Assembly: GCA_022376515.1 (NCBI GenBank) | Contig: WTXI01000259.1 | Span: 1 to 51,649, forward strand | Source: Lactifluus volemus | Lineage: Eukaryota; Basidiomycota; Agaricomycetes; Russulales; Russulaceae | DNA: 51,649 nucleotides | Reading direction: 5' to 3' | In this document: positions 1 through 11,205 of the stretch, in pieces | Position numbering within the stretch: the first letter of the stretch is position 1 | Layout of the letters: each line of letters opens with the position of its first letter | Program-made: the position numbers and the translations under genes | The notes under the pieces: generated by a model | The model's input: only the letters and a program-made list of their open reading frames with translations | What the model was told of the DNA's origin: nothing | The model's database searches: none

Positions 1-867
1 CTCGAGCATTACTGTTGCTGAGCCAGCAATCCTGGGATACAGTAAGTGGGAGGCTTGGAGGCACGAGAGGATACTGTGTGAGACGACGCACCAAAACAAG
101 ATTATAGAGAGCACTTTTGATGCCCGTGGAGAATACGTTTCCAAAAGGAGATCACCCACCCGAACGCCCTTTCGGGTTGCCCACCGAATGACGAAAATGG
201 CAGCGACGATGCCGACGATGACGCAAGTCGCCCCCACACAAAGAGAGATGATCCAAAATTTGCGCCACCAAGGGGTAGTGGCGGAAATGGAATGATCCAG
301 GAAGAAGAAAACGTATTTGACTCGAGAGTTGCACTGCGGAGTGGACCCGAATGTCGTTACGCTTGCCGTGACATATATCGACCAGGATAGGTACACCACA
401 ACAGTCATGATTTGAACGACAGCCCCAAGCCGGATGTGCCTGAGCGTCCATCTGAAGACTCCTGCGTATGCATCACGTGAATAAACGAGAGTGGACGAAA
501 CCCGTAGTAACGCACCGGAAAAATACACGATGAGCGCGAGGTAATATGTCACGAATGTCACGAATATGGCGTGGAAAAGATCCAGTCGCTTCTGGATTGT
601 CTGAAGGATGGCGGTGATGAGAAGACTAAAGCCAATGATGCCTGCATTCATGTTCAAGGCATCGATTAGCCTTTCCGTCGAACGTCGTCGTGGAAGAGCA
701 GCCGTGATAAAGATGGTCATATAGAAATTGATGCGAATCTGTGGTGCAAGACTGGGGCATTAGCCACGAAATGCGAGTTACCAGTACGAGCCAGTGCACG
801 CGCAACCCACCCCAATGCCAGAGATGTCAGGGATTGCAGGGATTCCGGCGCAAGTACTATTGCTCAT
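1..867 (-). CDS. Multi-pass membrane protein, orphan basidiomycete family (partial, C-terminus outside window)
   Basis: Two exons: 867..811 and 738..1, joined over a 72-nt GT-AG intron with a CTAAT-like branch site. The joined frame stays open to the window edge (265 codons seen). It begins MSNSTCAGIPAIPDISGIG and continues IRINFYMTIF across the splice. The PDI(S/A)GIG-(I/V)R(I/L)(N/S)FY start is, from memory, typical of a large family of multi-span membrane proteins in Agaricomycetes with no known function. Hydrophobic segments lie near residues 26-36, 48-63, 75-105, 125-145, 175-215 and beyond, with charged loops between. The start is the first ATG in the frame of the conserved motif. No transport or enzymatic motif is visible, so I infer membrane location only. 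Splice fit is strong; function unknown. Confidence 0.7.
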
Positions 868-1931
868 TAGTGGTGTTGGGATCTGGAGTACAGGTCTGGA
901 TAATTCGGCGTCGAGTCGAATGGGAGTTCTTCGACATTGGGTGATCCTTGATATAGAGGGATGGTGTTACAGGAGGCCGTACAACTGGATTAAGGCTATC
1001 ATGATATAGCGTTCCTATCTGCCAGGAAGGAGTTCCTGATGCGCGCTCCGAGACTGTAGCCCAGCTATGGCCTCGAGTGTATTGTACGTCGGTGTGAATG
1101 AATAGATCCAAATAGAGGAGCCGTAAAGGTGTCTAGTTGGCCATCGTCCGAAATGTCGAATCCAGAAGGCAATCGTTCTGTGACTAGTGTGATGTACGTC
1201 AGGGTTGACCGCAACGTTGAGCGCTAGGCTCTACTAAGCGTTGAGCGATGCCGTTTATTGTTAGCGGGAGCGGCAGTGAGCCCGCGCTTATTGAGCGCTG
1301 AATATACCTCGGGTAACACATGTACAGCAGTGACACTTGCAAACAGTCACGGTACTGACAGTCCGTTGTTGTTTGTGGCGACCACCATAATCCGCGCAGT
1401 GCCAGTGCCACTACTGTGCCACTCGCACTGGCCGCATGAAACTTTACAGGGCCCGACATCCCAGTTATTCAGTTGATCATGTTTAAGGTTCATAGACTGG
1501 TCATATCTGTAACGGTGGCAGTGTTCCTGTCCAACATGTGACCATGACAATCGCTTCTGTTCATTCTGATTCACCACAATCACATCACATCAGAACAAAG
1601 CAAAACGAATGTAGAACAAGTTAATCCGTGCTGGTGGAGCGACGGTAAATGGAGGATAACAATTAAATGATAAGCCCGTTAAATCCCTTGACCGGTTGAC
1701 TTTTGACCACTGACCGGGAAATACAGAGGTATTTTATCAAGTCGGGTCTCCCATCCGGATCCGAAAACTTTAAGTAAATATAGTATGGTCCGGACCAGTC
1801 GCCAGGTCAACCTTTGATTAACGGTCGACACCCCTTAACCCTAAACCTTGTTCACTCGCACCATTCTCCAGTCCTCCGATCTCTCATCCCTTTTGAGGCG
1901 GCTCTGAGAGAGACTGCACCTCGGAACAGCA
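868..1931. other. Intergenic, no gene recognised
   Basis: Only short overlapping reading frames with no coding signature. A stretch at about 1200-1310 has several scattered copies of a GAGCGC/GCGCT-type word, and 1690-1830 has small dyads such as GGTCCGGACC. A single CCCTAAACC-like word near 1840 is not a telomere array. Confidence 0.5.
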
Positions 1932-3360
1932 TCAATACTTCGCTGCACACATACACGTTTCGTCAAGATTAAGAACGTGGCTTTGGCTCCGATGACACCC
2001 TGACACACCGTACTTTGGGCATGGATGCGCGATGAAATCTGCAAAAGGCGGTTGAAATGGTGTCAGCAGGTGATGAGACGGCTCGAGCTGCAAAACGATT
2101 CCTCTGCGGGAAGAATAAAGTGTAGATTATGATGCATTCTAGTCCATCGAAGGCTTCCTTTAAGGCTTCGTCATCTATACAAAGCAACATGGCGATTACC
2201 GTGACTCGAACTTGTTGTGTAAAGCATGGATAGGTTGCTCTCCGTCGCTTACGCTGCGCATATCAAGCAGGGAAGACTCAAGGAGTGTACGCACTCTTAT
2301 CAAATCAGGGCGACACATGGTGAGAGAAAAGTGTGTATGCAGTGGCAGGCGCTCTCACGTGAGAGGACGTTTGAACGTTGAGGGCGAATATACCTCAAAG
2401 TCCCCTACGCAAGCTATTGGTGTACCTGTACGTAGCTCGCGCACTCGGTCAACGGGTGGGGTTATCACATGTCACAAGTACGGAAGACTGCCCAACTCGG
2501 AACGCGCACTCTCCCTTTATGAATGAGAACACCAACTCATTGTCGGGCACAACTTGAACATGAATGCGTTCGGTGCTTGATGAATGAGCCAAAACCTTGG
2601 TATGCTACCCGCGCGCAGAGACATCAGGGGCTGGTCGATGATCTTCCACTGCATTCTACGGCATGAATACTGTAAAAAAATAAAATATATCAATATGCTT
2701 TCATCCACTTGGATACAGGTACGAGAAAATGGTTTTGTCATTCATAGGCCTCAAAACCTCGACAGAATATAAGCCTTTGTCCCAACGAAACTCTACAACC
2801 CGACGCACTGAACTATTCGGAACACCGGATGTCAGTGGAACCCACGAACGTGCATTAGAATGCCAGTGAAGAAACATAGCAGTACGCAACGGAGAGGTCA
2901 CCATAATACATTGAAAGAGACGGTGGCTGTCTCTTCGATGCATTTCGGTGGCCTTTACTCCGCCTGATTGTAGGGTTGAGTTTGTCAGGCTCGAGCTTCT
3001 CACATTTTGAGTTCAACGTAGCCAGATATTTCGAATTTCAAGCAGCAAGTAGACCACATTCACGCCTAGGAAATATCGCTCTTTCCTGGTGCGGACGAGT
3101 AGGTTGTCACTCTCCCCACAGATTGCGAACGCTCACATTAAGTTCTGAACGTACGCGGGGTAAATTTCGAAGTTGCATAGCACGGCGTTAACGTCGATTC
3201 GTAGGATACTGGTGACCAGTGTTATGTTACACCCGTCTAGTGGTCATGTTCGTGGTTATATCGGCATCCGGCAATCACCGAGTAGTCACTTCTTCTGTGT
3301 TCAAGTCAGTGCTGTTATCCAACAGGCAGGAACAACCGGTTATACGACTAGAAGAATGTC
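1932..3360 (-). pseudogene. Uncertain multi-exon or decayed protein-coding locus, family not recognised
   Basis: Reading the minus strand from about 3360 down to 1932, blocks of plausible protein follow one another but switch frame. Blocks include NITLVTSILRIDVNAVLCNF (near 3210-3150), SSVRRVVEFRWDKGLYSVEV (near 2810-2755), RIHVQVVPDNELVFSFIKGE (near 2570-2510) and RVRTLLESSLLDMRSVSDGE (near 2305-2245). Some switches sit at good splice signals, for example a GTACCT...TTTTTTACAG intron at about 2723-2672. Others fall where no intron fits, for example near 2610 (in-frame TAG) and 2455. I therefore read it as one gene, either intron-rich or recently disabled. No domain is recognised. It may also be an active gene whose introns I have misplaced. 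Confidence 0.35.
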
Positions 3361-3556
3361 CCTCATTAATAAGACCATAAAGTCTTGAGTATGTAGTGGT
3401 GAAGTGAACCGTGAAGGTGAAGGGAGGGTATAGGGTGGTGTATCAACTGCTTAGTCACCTAAACACGTAGGCACAACTGTCAACACGTCCTGAGCCCTGT
3501 GAAAGCCTCGGCGCCGTCGAGCGAGCTTTTCCATCCATTGAACCATAGAGTTAGCC
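3361..3556. promoter_or_regulatory. Upstream region of the Na+/H+ exchanger gene
   Basis: Short non-coding gap between the divergent uncertain locus and the exchanger start at 3557. It probably holds both promoters. No specific operator or TATA element stands out. Confidence 0.25.
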
Positions 3557-5947
3557 ATGTCGATTCACCTGGGCTCCATCAAACTCACCGCCGCTGACGC
3601 TGCTGAACCACTCCCACCAGCAGAGGAGGAAGAGTTCTATTCATCCTGGTCCCTCTTCCTCGTCTGCCTTCTTCTAATTCTATCGCTATGGACATCTTAT
3701 TACCTACAAATTAAGCGAATACGCGCGATTCACGAAACCGTCGTATCTATTGTTGCGGGTATGACTGTTGGGTTCATCGTGCGCCTAGCGCCAGGGCATT
3801 TGATTCGAGAAATGTTGGTGAGTCACAGCCGGCCTCTCAGGGAATCGGGGGAGTCTTTTGTTCCGGCGAGTGAAAATGGATACCGAACGGGATTTGTAGA
3901 TATGAGGAGGGGAACGAAGGAGGGGGCCATCTAACCATGTCGCGTGTGCACTCGAGTCTTCCATAGCAGCTTCTGACCTCTTCTTGCCAGACTTTCAAGC
4001 ATACCCTCTTCTTTAACCTCCTCCTTCCTCCCATCATTCTGAGCTCTGGCTATGAGTTGAAGCAGGTATGTCCGCCCCATATTCATCCTCAAACCTCATG
4101 GGATGAATCGCCGTCGCCCGTAGGAAAACTTCTTTCGCAACTTCGGTTCCATTCTGACGTTCGCGTTCCTTGGTACATTCATCTCAGCTGTGGGCGTTGG
4201 GTACGTCCGTGTGATGACGTCAAATGTGGTTTTGAGCTTACGGAGTGCGTAACAGCGTGCTGGTTTACATTTGGTCTATTCTTGGCATCGAGTCACTGGA
4301 ACTCTCCTTACTCGATTGTCTCACTTTTGGGACCACTTTATCTGCGACGGACCCAGTTACAATTCTAGCCATATTCAAGCAGTATAAAGTCGATCCGAAA
4401 CTATATACCGTCATTTTTGGAGAAAGTCTAATCAATGATGCTGTCAGTATCGTTATGTATGAGTACGTGATGCTCTTTTTTCTCTCATCCTTGTCCATCC
4501 TCACGACCTTGAAAGGACGCTCTCCCAATTTCATGGGACCGAAATTTACCTCTCATCGCTCTTTCACGGAATAGGCATTTTCCTTCTCTCATTCAGTGTG
4601 TCCATGGCCCTGGGCGTGGCGTTCGGCCTCGCAATGTCATTAGTCCTCAAGCACTCTTCCCTCAATGCGTACCCTTCCATCGAAACCTGCCTCGTTGCAC
4701 TGTGCGCATATACGTGTTACTTTTTCTCTAATGGTTTGTCAATGTCGGGCATCGTGTCTCTTCTCTTCTGCGGTATCACCCTCAAGCACTATGCCTACCA
4801 CACTATGTCTCGACGCACGCAACGCGCCACTAAATATATTTTCGGCACACTCGCGCAACTGTCGGAGAATTTTATCTTCATCTATCTTGGGCTGTCCCTC
4901 TTCACCTCACCGCCATCTGGGGAGAAAGTTACTTCTTACGTCAAGCCCCTCTTCATCGCAGTCACCACAGTTGCAGTGGTTTTCACACGCTACGCCGCCG
5001 TCTTCCCCCTCTCGGAGCTGATCAACTTTTTCCAACGCCATGCACGAGGCCAGCGTACCGAGGAACTTCCCCACGCATACCAAATGATGCTCTTCTGGGC
5101 CGGCTTGCGCGGCGCGGTTGGCGTCGCCCTTGCGGCCGGCTTCCATGGAAACAATGCACAGACATTGCGCACGACTGTCCTTGTTGTCGTCGTACTCACA
5201 GTTGTTATATTTGGTGGGACGACCGCGCGAATGCTCGAGGTGCTCGGAATACGGACAGGGGTCGAGGACGATGACGCGACGAGTAGCGATGAAGAAGAAC
5301 CACTGGGGGCTCGCCGCGGAGCTCGGTGGCAGCGCCTGCCTGATGACAACCAGGCCTACGGCCTTGCGGCCGCACGCATCGGAACTCACTACGCAACCGG
5401 GCCGCGGAGTTACAACCACCACGTGCAGAGTCAGAGCCACGATAGCTCGCCTCACCCCGCGGGCCAGAGCCAGCAACCATTTTCGCCAGCACGCTCTACA
5501 TCAGTTTTCTCCGCCGCATCTAGCGATTCGTATGACTCGGACAGCGGGGAGGTGCTTCCGCTCGCATCGACCTCTGCTGCTACCCATAGACGTGGGGGCA
5601 GCATGGCTGGTCCCGCCGGATCATTGCCACCATCTGCGGGGCCGGCCGAGCGCAGCGACGACGGGAAGTGGTTCCAGGCGATCGATGAGCGATACCTGCT
5701 GCCGCTCTTCTCGAATGCGACCGCAAGCCGGACGTTCCACACGCGGCGGATGAGGCGGGCGAATGTGGGCGGGGCAGAGGTGGAACCGGGTGAAGAGGCA
5801 GAAGAGGAAGGGCCGGAGATGGACCTCGGCCGGGGCGCATCCATACAGGGGTCTGGGATCGTACTAGACGAGAGTCGTGTCGAGCTCGGGTTGACGAGCC
5901 CAACGCTGCGGAGGGAAAGCGACCCTGCCCTGAATAAGTCACCATGA
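3557..5947 (+). CDS. Na+/H+ exchanger, NHX type (CPA1 family)
   Basis: Five exons: 3557..3817, 3991..4065, 4124..4200, 4256..4462 and 4516..5947; all junctions are GT-AG and in phase, giving 683 aa. The protein has about twelve hydrophobic spans, starting near residue 28. CPA1 signatures are present: LTFGTTLSATDPV, then the acid-pair ion-site motif FGESLINDAVSIV, and later the arginine-bearing AGLRGAVGVALA. These match endosomal and vacuolar NHX/Nhx1-type exchangers, which swap cytosolic Na+ or K+ for luminal H+ and set organelle pH. The last about 230 residues are a hydrophilic tail rich in Ser, Asp/Glu and His, likely regulatory and poorly conserved. The single long fifth exon carries over half the transport domain and the whole tail. 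Organelle assignment is inference from family resemblance; a plasma-membrane role is not excluded. Confidence 0.93.
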
Positions 5948-7857
5948 CTTAGGGTTTGCTTAGAGGGAAAAAGACACAGGTACCGGCGTATGTTTATGTA
6001 AGTCGGCGTATATGCAATTGTGTCTGCTAGTGTGGATGGACTTTTAGGAGCAGGATTAGGATGGACGGTATGAGCGTAAGGTGCCAATGAGCAACGAAGA
6101 CGGCTTTCTTGCCTGCGCCGCGGCAAGACCTGCACCCACATGTATGTTCGTTTACGGAACTCGAAAGAACATGATCATGTCGCGCCGCATTGTCGTTTGC
6201 GGTATACAGTAGTACGTGAGTGTGCTCCACTTGCATTCTTTCATGGAATCATAGCAACGGCGTACGCAAAGAAGGTAATAGAAAAGGAAAGCGAATGACG
6301 CTCGTCAATGAGCGTCTCCCGAGCAGACCCATAAACTAGCTCGTCAGTTATCCTTTGCGGCCCCTGTGGAACCCATTCTGACAAAAAGTGAACCGGGGAA
6401 GTTCTCCTGGAAAGAAACCACGGAAAGAGAGAATGGTTTGTCAGGGCTCACGGTCCCTTTTTTTTCCTTCCAACTAGCACATTATTAATAATGTCGCGTT
6501 TTTGGGGGTAGTCGGATAGATAATGTCTCCCCTTCACAATGTTAACTTCCTCAACACAACATCCATTTCGCTTTTCGCCTACTCGCGTCACCATGAGAAC
6601 GTTAATTGGCATTTGTTACAGCATATGCACTCCGAGTCTCCGGTCAGGGCGGCTGCGGGATGACGGACCGGGATTCCCGGTTGAGCCGTTCCCTTTCATC
6701 CATCATCATCTCCGGTGGCGTTGATTCTGGGTCAGGCGGTACACAATGGGGGTGTTTCAAATCTAGAGACGGGAAGAGGAGCCTGAAACGTGGTCTCTCT
6801 GGGCATTGCGTGTGACGTGTGTGATATGGGCGCCGGATGCGTAGCACGTCTCTGTGACTTTTGCGTACCCCAAGATCGGTAAAGACAAATCTAGCACCGT
6901 CATCAATAAGGTGAGTGTGCCTCTCTGCGCAAGTAAGATGGAAGTCACGAGTCGCAATCAGGGGAAGGGAAGGGCCTAGACGCGACACGGGCCAATACAG
7001 ATAAGCATCCACTGCCGTATAACCACCGAGGCCCTGACGGGAAGAGCGAAGCGAAGAACCTTACGAAGGTGACTCACGTTTTGGGGGTGACGCGTGAATG
7101 CGGGTGGGTGCAAACGCTGTACCGAATCGAGCGTCAAGTGCGGAGCGGACGCATGTGGTTCCTCTGCGTAAGTGTAGGTTTCGCGCCTCGTGCAGAGTGC
7201 TGCTAACCCCGAAGGGAAAAAATACGACGCAAGATTTGGATGGTCCGTTGCCTGAAACATGCAAATGAATTGATATGACACTTTAGCGACTGCTGCCACG
7301 TACTGTAGTACAGCAGTTTCCTCGCAGGGCATTTCGTCGCACGTCAGATAAAGATTCCGAGTCAATGATGAACGGAATGCATTAATCTCCCCCTCATAGA
7401 ATGGAACGTGACGTTATACATCGCGTGGATCGGGGCATGCATACGTATCGACGTTGAGTGGAGGGAACGAAACCTCTTGCAGACCAAGATATCTACAGGA
7501 CTTACGGCTGTTCGAATTAGCAACTTTAGCAAATTACACTCGAAGATGGCCATCGGAAATAAGCACTTGAGGAGGATTATGTTGTCGTCGGACTTTGTAA
7601 TCGGGGGAGAGAGAGAAGACCTGCGAAGAGAAGAGTATACTTTGTTACACTTACTTACCTACTTATCGCGTTCGTCGCACTAGAATCCTTGTCACGTTAT
7701 GTACGGTGATTTGACTGGAGCACGCTCGGTGATGAAAAATAAAATCGTCAAAGTTTTTATTCGATCAACTCTTGGAGTCGGCCAAAGCTCAGCCACCGTG
7801 AAATACATTATTTGCCGCGATTTGGACTGTGGGAAAAATATCCAGTTATGGTCTAGT
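5948..7857. other. Intergenic, no gene supported
   Basis: About 1.9 kb with short frames only. The longest minus-strand frames (6976-7365 and 6644-7012) look like chance openings: they overlap in competing frames and show no domain or convincing splice partners. A T-run and an ATTATTAATAAT dyad sit near 6458-6492. A minus-strand extension of the small gene at 7858-8225 into 7692-7857 is possible but not shown. Confidence 0.45.
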
Positions 7858-8225
7858 TCAGTTACTTGAGTCAACCAGCAATGTATATGGGGGAATGCCG
7901 AAAGTGATGATATTTGAAATTGATGGCACACAGCTTTGGTATCCACACTTCCCCTCTGAAATGACACGACAGTGAGAGGCTACGTAGCGATGGAAAACTT
8001 GAGAGAGAGATCCACTCTTCAGTTGAATCTTTGCCGCCTCGGCGATCAATGCCACCAGCTGCGCGTGGCCAGCGGTGGAAGTGAAAAAAATGAGTTCATG
8101 GTTGATTGTACCTCAAACACGCGACTGCGCTTAAAGAATTGGTAGATGCAATCACCCGTTCCTGTCGCTTTTCAGTAAAAGCATCATTTTGAGATTGGAC
8201 AGAGGGTAGAGGTACCGGGCGCCAT
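7858..8225 (-). CDS. Small three-exon protein of unknown function
   Basis: Exons 8225..8216, 8167..8112 and 8058..7858 join in frame over two short introns (48 and 53 nt, GTACCT...AAAAG and GTACAA...CGCAG) to give 88 aa. The protein begins MAPATGTGDCIYQFFKRSR and continues ELVALIAEAAKIQLKSGSLS, an amphipathic helical stretch; the C-terminal half is less protein-like. The tiny first exon (10 nt) was chosen because it alone supplies an ATG in the right phase. An alternative reading splices out part of exon 3, with an acceptor at TTTCAG near 7960, and continues in another frame towards 7700. No family recognised; it could be a fragment of a larger decayed gene. Confidence 0.35.
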
Positions 8226-8500
8226 GGCACTGCCTGTGAGTGAATAGCTTGATGGGGAATTCGATATTCCCAAAGCCCTTGAGCGAACTCACCGCAAGTT
8301 ATAACCCGTATTTTTTTTTTTTCAGGGGGGAAATGGGTAGTCAGTTACGCGATGTCGATGCGGTTTATTATTTTCAAACGAAAATTAACGAAAGTGTGAT
8401 CTCGAGTCGTATCGAGATCGTTATATACACTCAGATATCGAAGGAGCTACACATGTACAGTACAAGCCGCATTCCATCCGACGGCTCATAACCTTACCGG

Positions 8501-8614
8501 TCGTCTCTCCCGATTTCTCTTTCCTCTCTTTAGCCTTTCTTTCCTCGTCCCTTTCCTCCTCACGACCATCTTCATCTTTTTCCCTTCCCCCTCCCCCTCC
8601 CCCTCCTCCCGTAC
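8501..8614 (+). promoter_or_regulatory. CT-rich promoter tract of the G-alpha gene
   Basis: About 110 nt that is almost all pyrimidine on the plus strand, ending just before the ATG at 8618, with tandem CCCCCT units near 8587-8606. Such CT blocks are typical of fungal core promoters and transcription start regions. No TATA box is obvious. Confidence 0.5.
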
Positions 8615-8617
8615 TCT

Positions 8618-10671
8618 ATGGCGCACATGTTCCGTTCGTCAGACCACGACCCTCTCACGGCAGCTATCGCACCTCCACCCAACGAAACTCCTGATGCACG
8701 CACTGCCCGCCTTCGTGCAGAAGCAGAGGCTCGCCGCGTGAGTGATGAGATTGACGAACAGCTCAAGCAAGAACGTGCGGCACGCCGCAGGCTGAGGCCC
8801 TGCGTCAAGGTACTTCTTCTCGGGCAAAGTGAGAGTGGTATGCACTATCTTCTCTCATACCGGACCACTTTTCCTTATCATTGTTCAATCGCATTGTTTG
8901 TCCCTAGGTAAATCAACCACACTCAAAAGTGAGTGTTTGATCTCTTCGCTCCCCCATTAGCGATCGGGTCGCTGCGGCTCAGTCGTACACACTCGTGGAA
9001 TCGCTCGTGATTGTGATCGTGGATGGGCGCTTCTTTGTGACTTGGGAACACAATTACGCTACCTGACTTAAACATCTGTTGAAGAGAGTTATGTCGATCT
9101 GTCCATCCATCCCCCCCTTCCCGTTTCCCTCCCATCAGCGCTGCGCTTAGCAGTTTCATGCCGATGAATATGCGTTCTTATTTTTCTCCCTCTCACAGAC
9201 TTCCAGATGCAATATGCGCGGGAGACCTGGCTCGAAGAGCGCTCCTCATGGCGCGCCATCATCCAGCTTAACCTCATCCGCTCAGTCGTCGCTTTGCTTG
9301 ACCTCCTTGGTGAAGCCCTCACGAATCCCACCTCCGACACAGCCTCAGTCCTGTTCACCGAAAAGCACCGCCTTTTGTGCCTGCGTCTCACACCACTGCG
9401 TGGCGTGCAGCAGGACCTCCAGCACCGCCTCGGTGCAGCCACGATCGAGGAATCGCACAATCCTGGGTCCATCGGCGTACTACCGCGTCTATCGGAGTTT
9501 GCCGTGCGCTCGCGCGATGGGTGGCGCAGTGCACTCAAAAAGTTCCGCCCGCGACCACAAGATGCGCAAGAGACAGCGCGTGCAGCGGACGCGCGGGTAC
9601 GTAAAGCGGCTGAGGTGAATGAGGTCGTGGTTGGCTGCGCGGAAGACATGAAGGCGCTCTGGGAGGACGGTGCGGTACAAGAGATGTTGAGACGAAAAAG
9701 GATCCGCATAGAAGAAGAACCAGGCTTGTAAGTCGCCTTTTTCATCTCCGCGGATTTTACCTTTTGCTGATCGGGGGAGGGGGGATTGCCCGTCTGAACA
9801 GCTTTCTGAATGACATTGAGCGCATTGCTGCCAGAGATTATGAACCGTCTGACAACGATGTGATCCGTGCTCGGCTCCGGACGTTGGGGGTACAAGAGTA
9901 TAGTTTCTGGGTTGAGCAGGGTACGTCACCCGTTTCATTCTGTCTTGAGCAACGATTGCAAATTGAACCCGCTCTACAGCCGGACATGAATGGTTAATGT
10001 ATGATGTTGGCGGGACCAGGTCTTCGGTAGGTTGCACGCCCTCTCACTTTTTCTTCCCTTCCCACGGGCGCACCTGACTTTGAATTGCCAATGGCAGCGC
10101 GCTCATTGGTATCCATATTTCGATGACATGGACGGGATCATCTTTCTCGCCCCAATATCGTCCTTTGATGAGCGGCTCCGGGAAGATCGTCGAGTGAACC
10201 GTCTCGAAGACACATACATGCTTTGGCAGACATTATGTTCACTTCAAATGCTCGCCAAGACTCAAATCATTCTTTTCTTGAACAAGTGTGACCTACTAGA
10301 ACAAAAACTGCGGGATGGGGTGCAAGTGCGGACACATGTTCCGAGCTTCGGTGATAGAAGCAATGACGTTGAGACGGTCAAGAAATGCGAGCCCCATTTC
10401 CTTCTTTCTTGCATTCCTATGCCGGACCTAACCAGATTTGTCGTGACAGATTTCCAATCTCACTTTAGAGAGATCGCAAAGCAACATTCGCCTGAACCCC
10501 GTCGGTTCTACGTGCACCTCACTTCTGTTGTCGTATGTGTACATTGTGATGTTTTTGGGCTATAGCACGCTGAGCATGTTCTGTCAGGATACTCGCAGCA
10601 CGGCAGCAACACTCCGAACCGTCGAGGAAGGAATATTGCGTGCCAGCCTTCGAAAAGCGGATCTTCTTTGA
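8618..10671 (+). CDS. Divergent heterotrimeric G-protein alpha subunit
   Basis: Eight exons: 8618..8837, 8908..8928, 9199..9727, 9802..9920, 9980..10026, 10098..10386, 10450..10532 and 10588..10671, in phase throughout, 463 aa. Visible G motifs: G1 GQSESGKSTTLKNFQ (canonical GAGESGKST), switch-I RLRTLGVQE, G3 YDVGGTRSSRAHW, G4 FLNKCDLLE, and G5 region TSVVDT followed by the C-terminal helix ending KADLL. The protein is about 110 residues longer than a standard alpha subunit; the extra length lies in the helical domain (exon 3). The glutamine that normally follows DVGG and drives GTP hydrolysis is threonine here. There is no N-terminal myristoylation glycine and no C-terminal cysteine box. Exon 6 ends at a GC splice donor; the GC-AG reading yields KKYFQSHFREIAK, matching the family. 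It probably belongs to the expanded non-canonical G-alpha set of Agaricomycetes. Confidence 0.92.
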
Positions 10672-11205
10672 TGTGATATAACTCCGGAAGGCATCAATCA
10701 CACACAGTATTACTGGTTTTGGGGTTCCTCTCTGTTGTGTGACGCAGCATCTGTACAACTATCTATGTCTATGTCATACCCATATCACTACTATGCTCAC
10801 TGATATTATTTTATCCTTCTAGTTCTAGTTTTATTTTTTTCTGTGTAGTGTTTGGTCCTGTGCTTTGTCACCTTTGCCGAGATGCCGTATTAGATTTGCA
10901 CGTGTATTGACATCTTTGCACCTGATTCTCACGTGTTTGATAGAAAAAGGCGCGTGCGTGGCCCTCGTGACCTCGCCCCCGACCTCCCCCGTGATCCTGC
11001 CTTCATACGCTGCCTTTCCCTTGCAATCTATTATCTCCTCCCTTGTTTTCTTCCCCCATCCCTCGAATCTCCATTTCCTCTACCCCATCATCCTTCAGTA
11101 ATCCTTTCCCCCTTGATTTAGTTCCACTCACTACTCTCCCAATTGCCTCCGATCGCCCAGATAAGGCCTCCTCAGTGGAACGAACGCCCGGCCATCCAGG
11201 ACTCG
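10672..11205. promoter_or_regulatory. G-alpha terminator region and bHLH gene promoter
   Basis: About 530 nt without a gene. The first part is AT-rich and likely holds the G-alpha 3' end; 10970-11150 is strongly C/T-rich, as expected for the promoter and 5' UTR of the following bHLH gene. No single element can be named with confidence. Confidence 0.35.

Noticed and set aside
152..451. 99-codon minus-strand frame near the left edge
   Set aside because: Out-of-frame shadow of the multi-pass membrane protein, whose own frame is open to the edge and spliced to a good first exon.
1836..1850. Telomere-like CCCTAAACC word
   Set aside because: Single copy, not a tandem array; a chance match in intergenic DNA.
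5452..6141. 229-codon minus-strand frame under the exchanger tail
   Set aside because: Shadow of the low-complexity C-terminal tail on the plus strand; Ser/Arg/Pro-rich with no domain.
8240..8491. Plus-strand frame upstream of the G-alpha gene
   Set aside because: It runs through an 11-T run and promoter sequence and has no domain; treated as non-coding.
9089..9895. 268-codon minus-strand frame across the G-alpha gene
   Set aside because: Antisense shadow of G-alpha exons 3 and 4; the plus strand has a complete family match.
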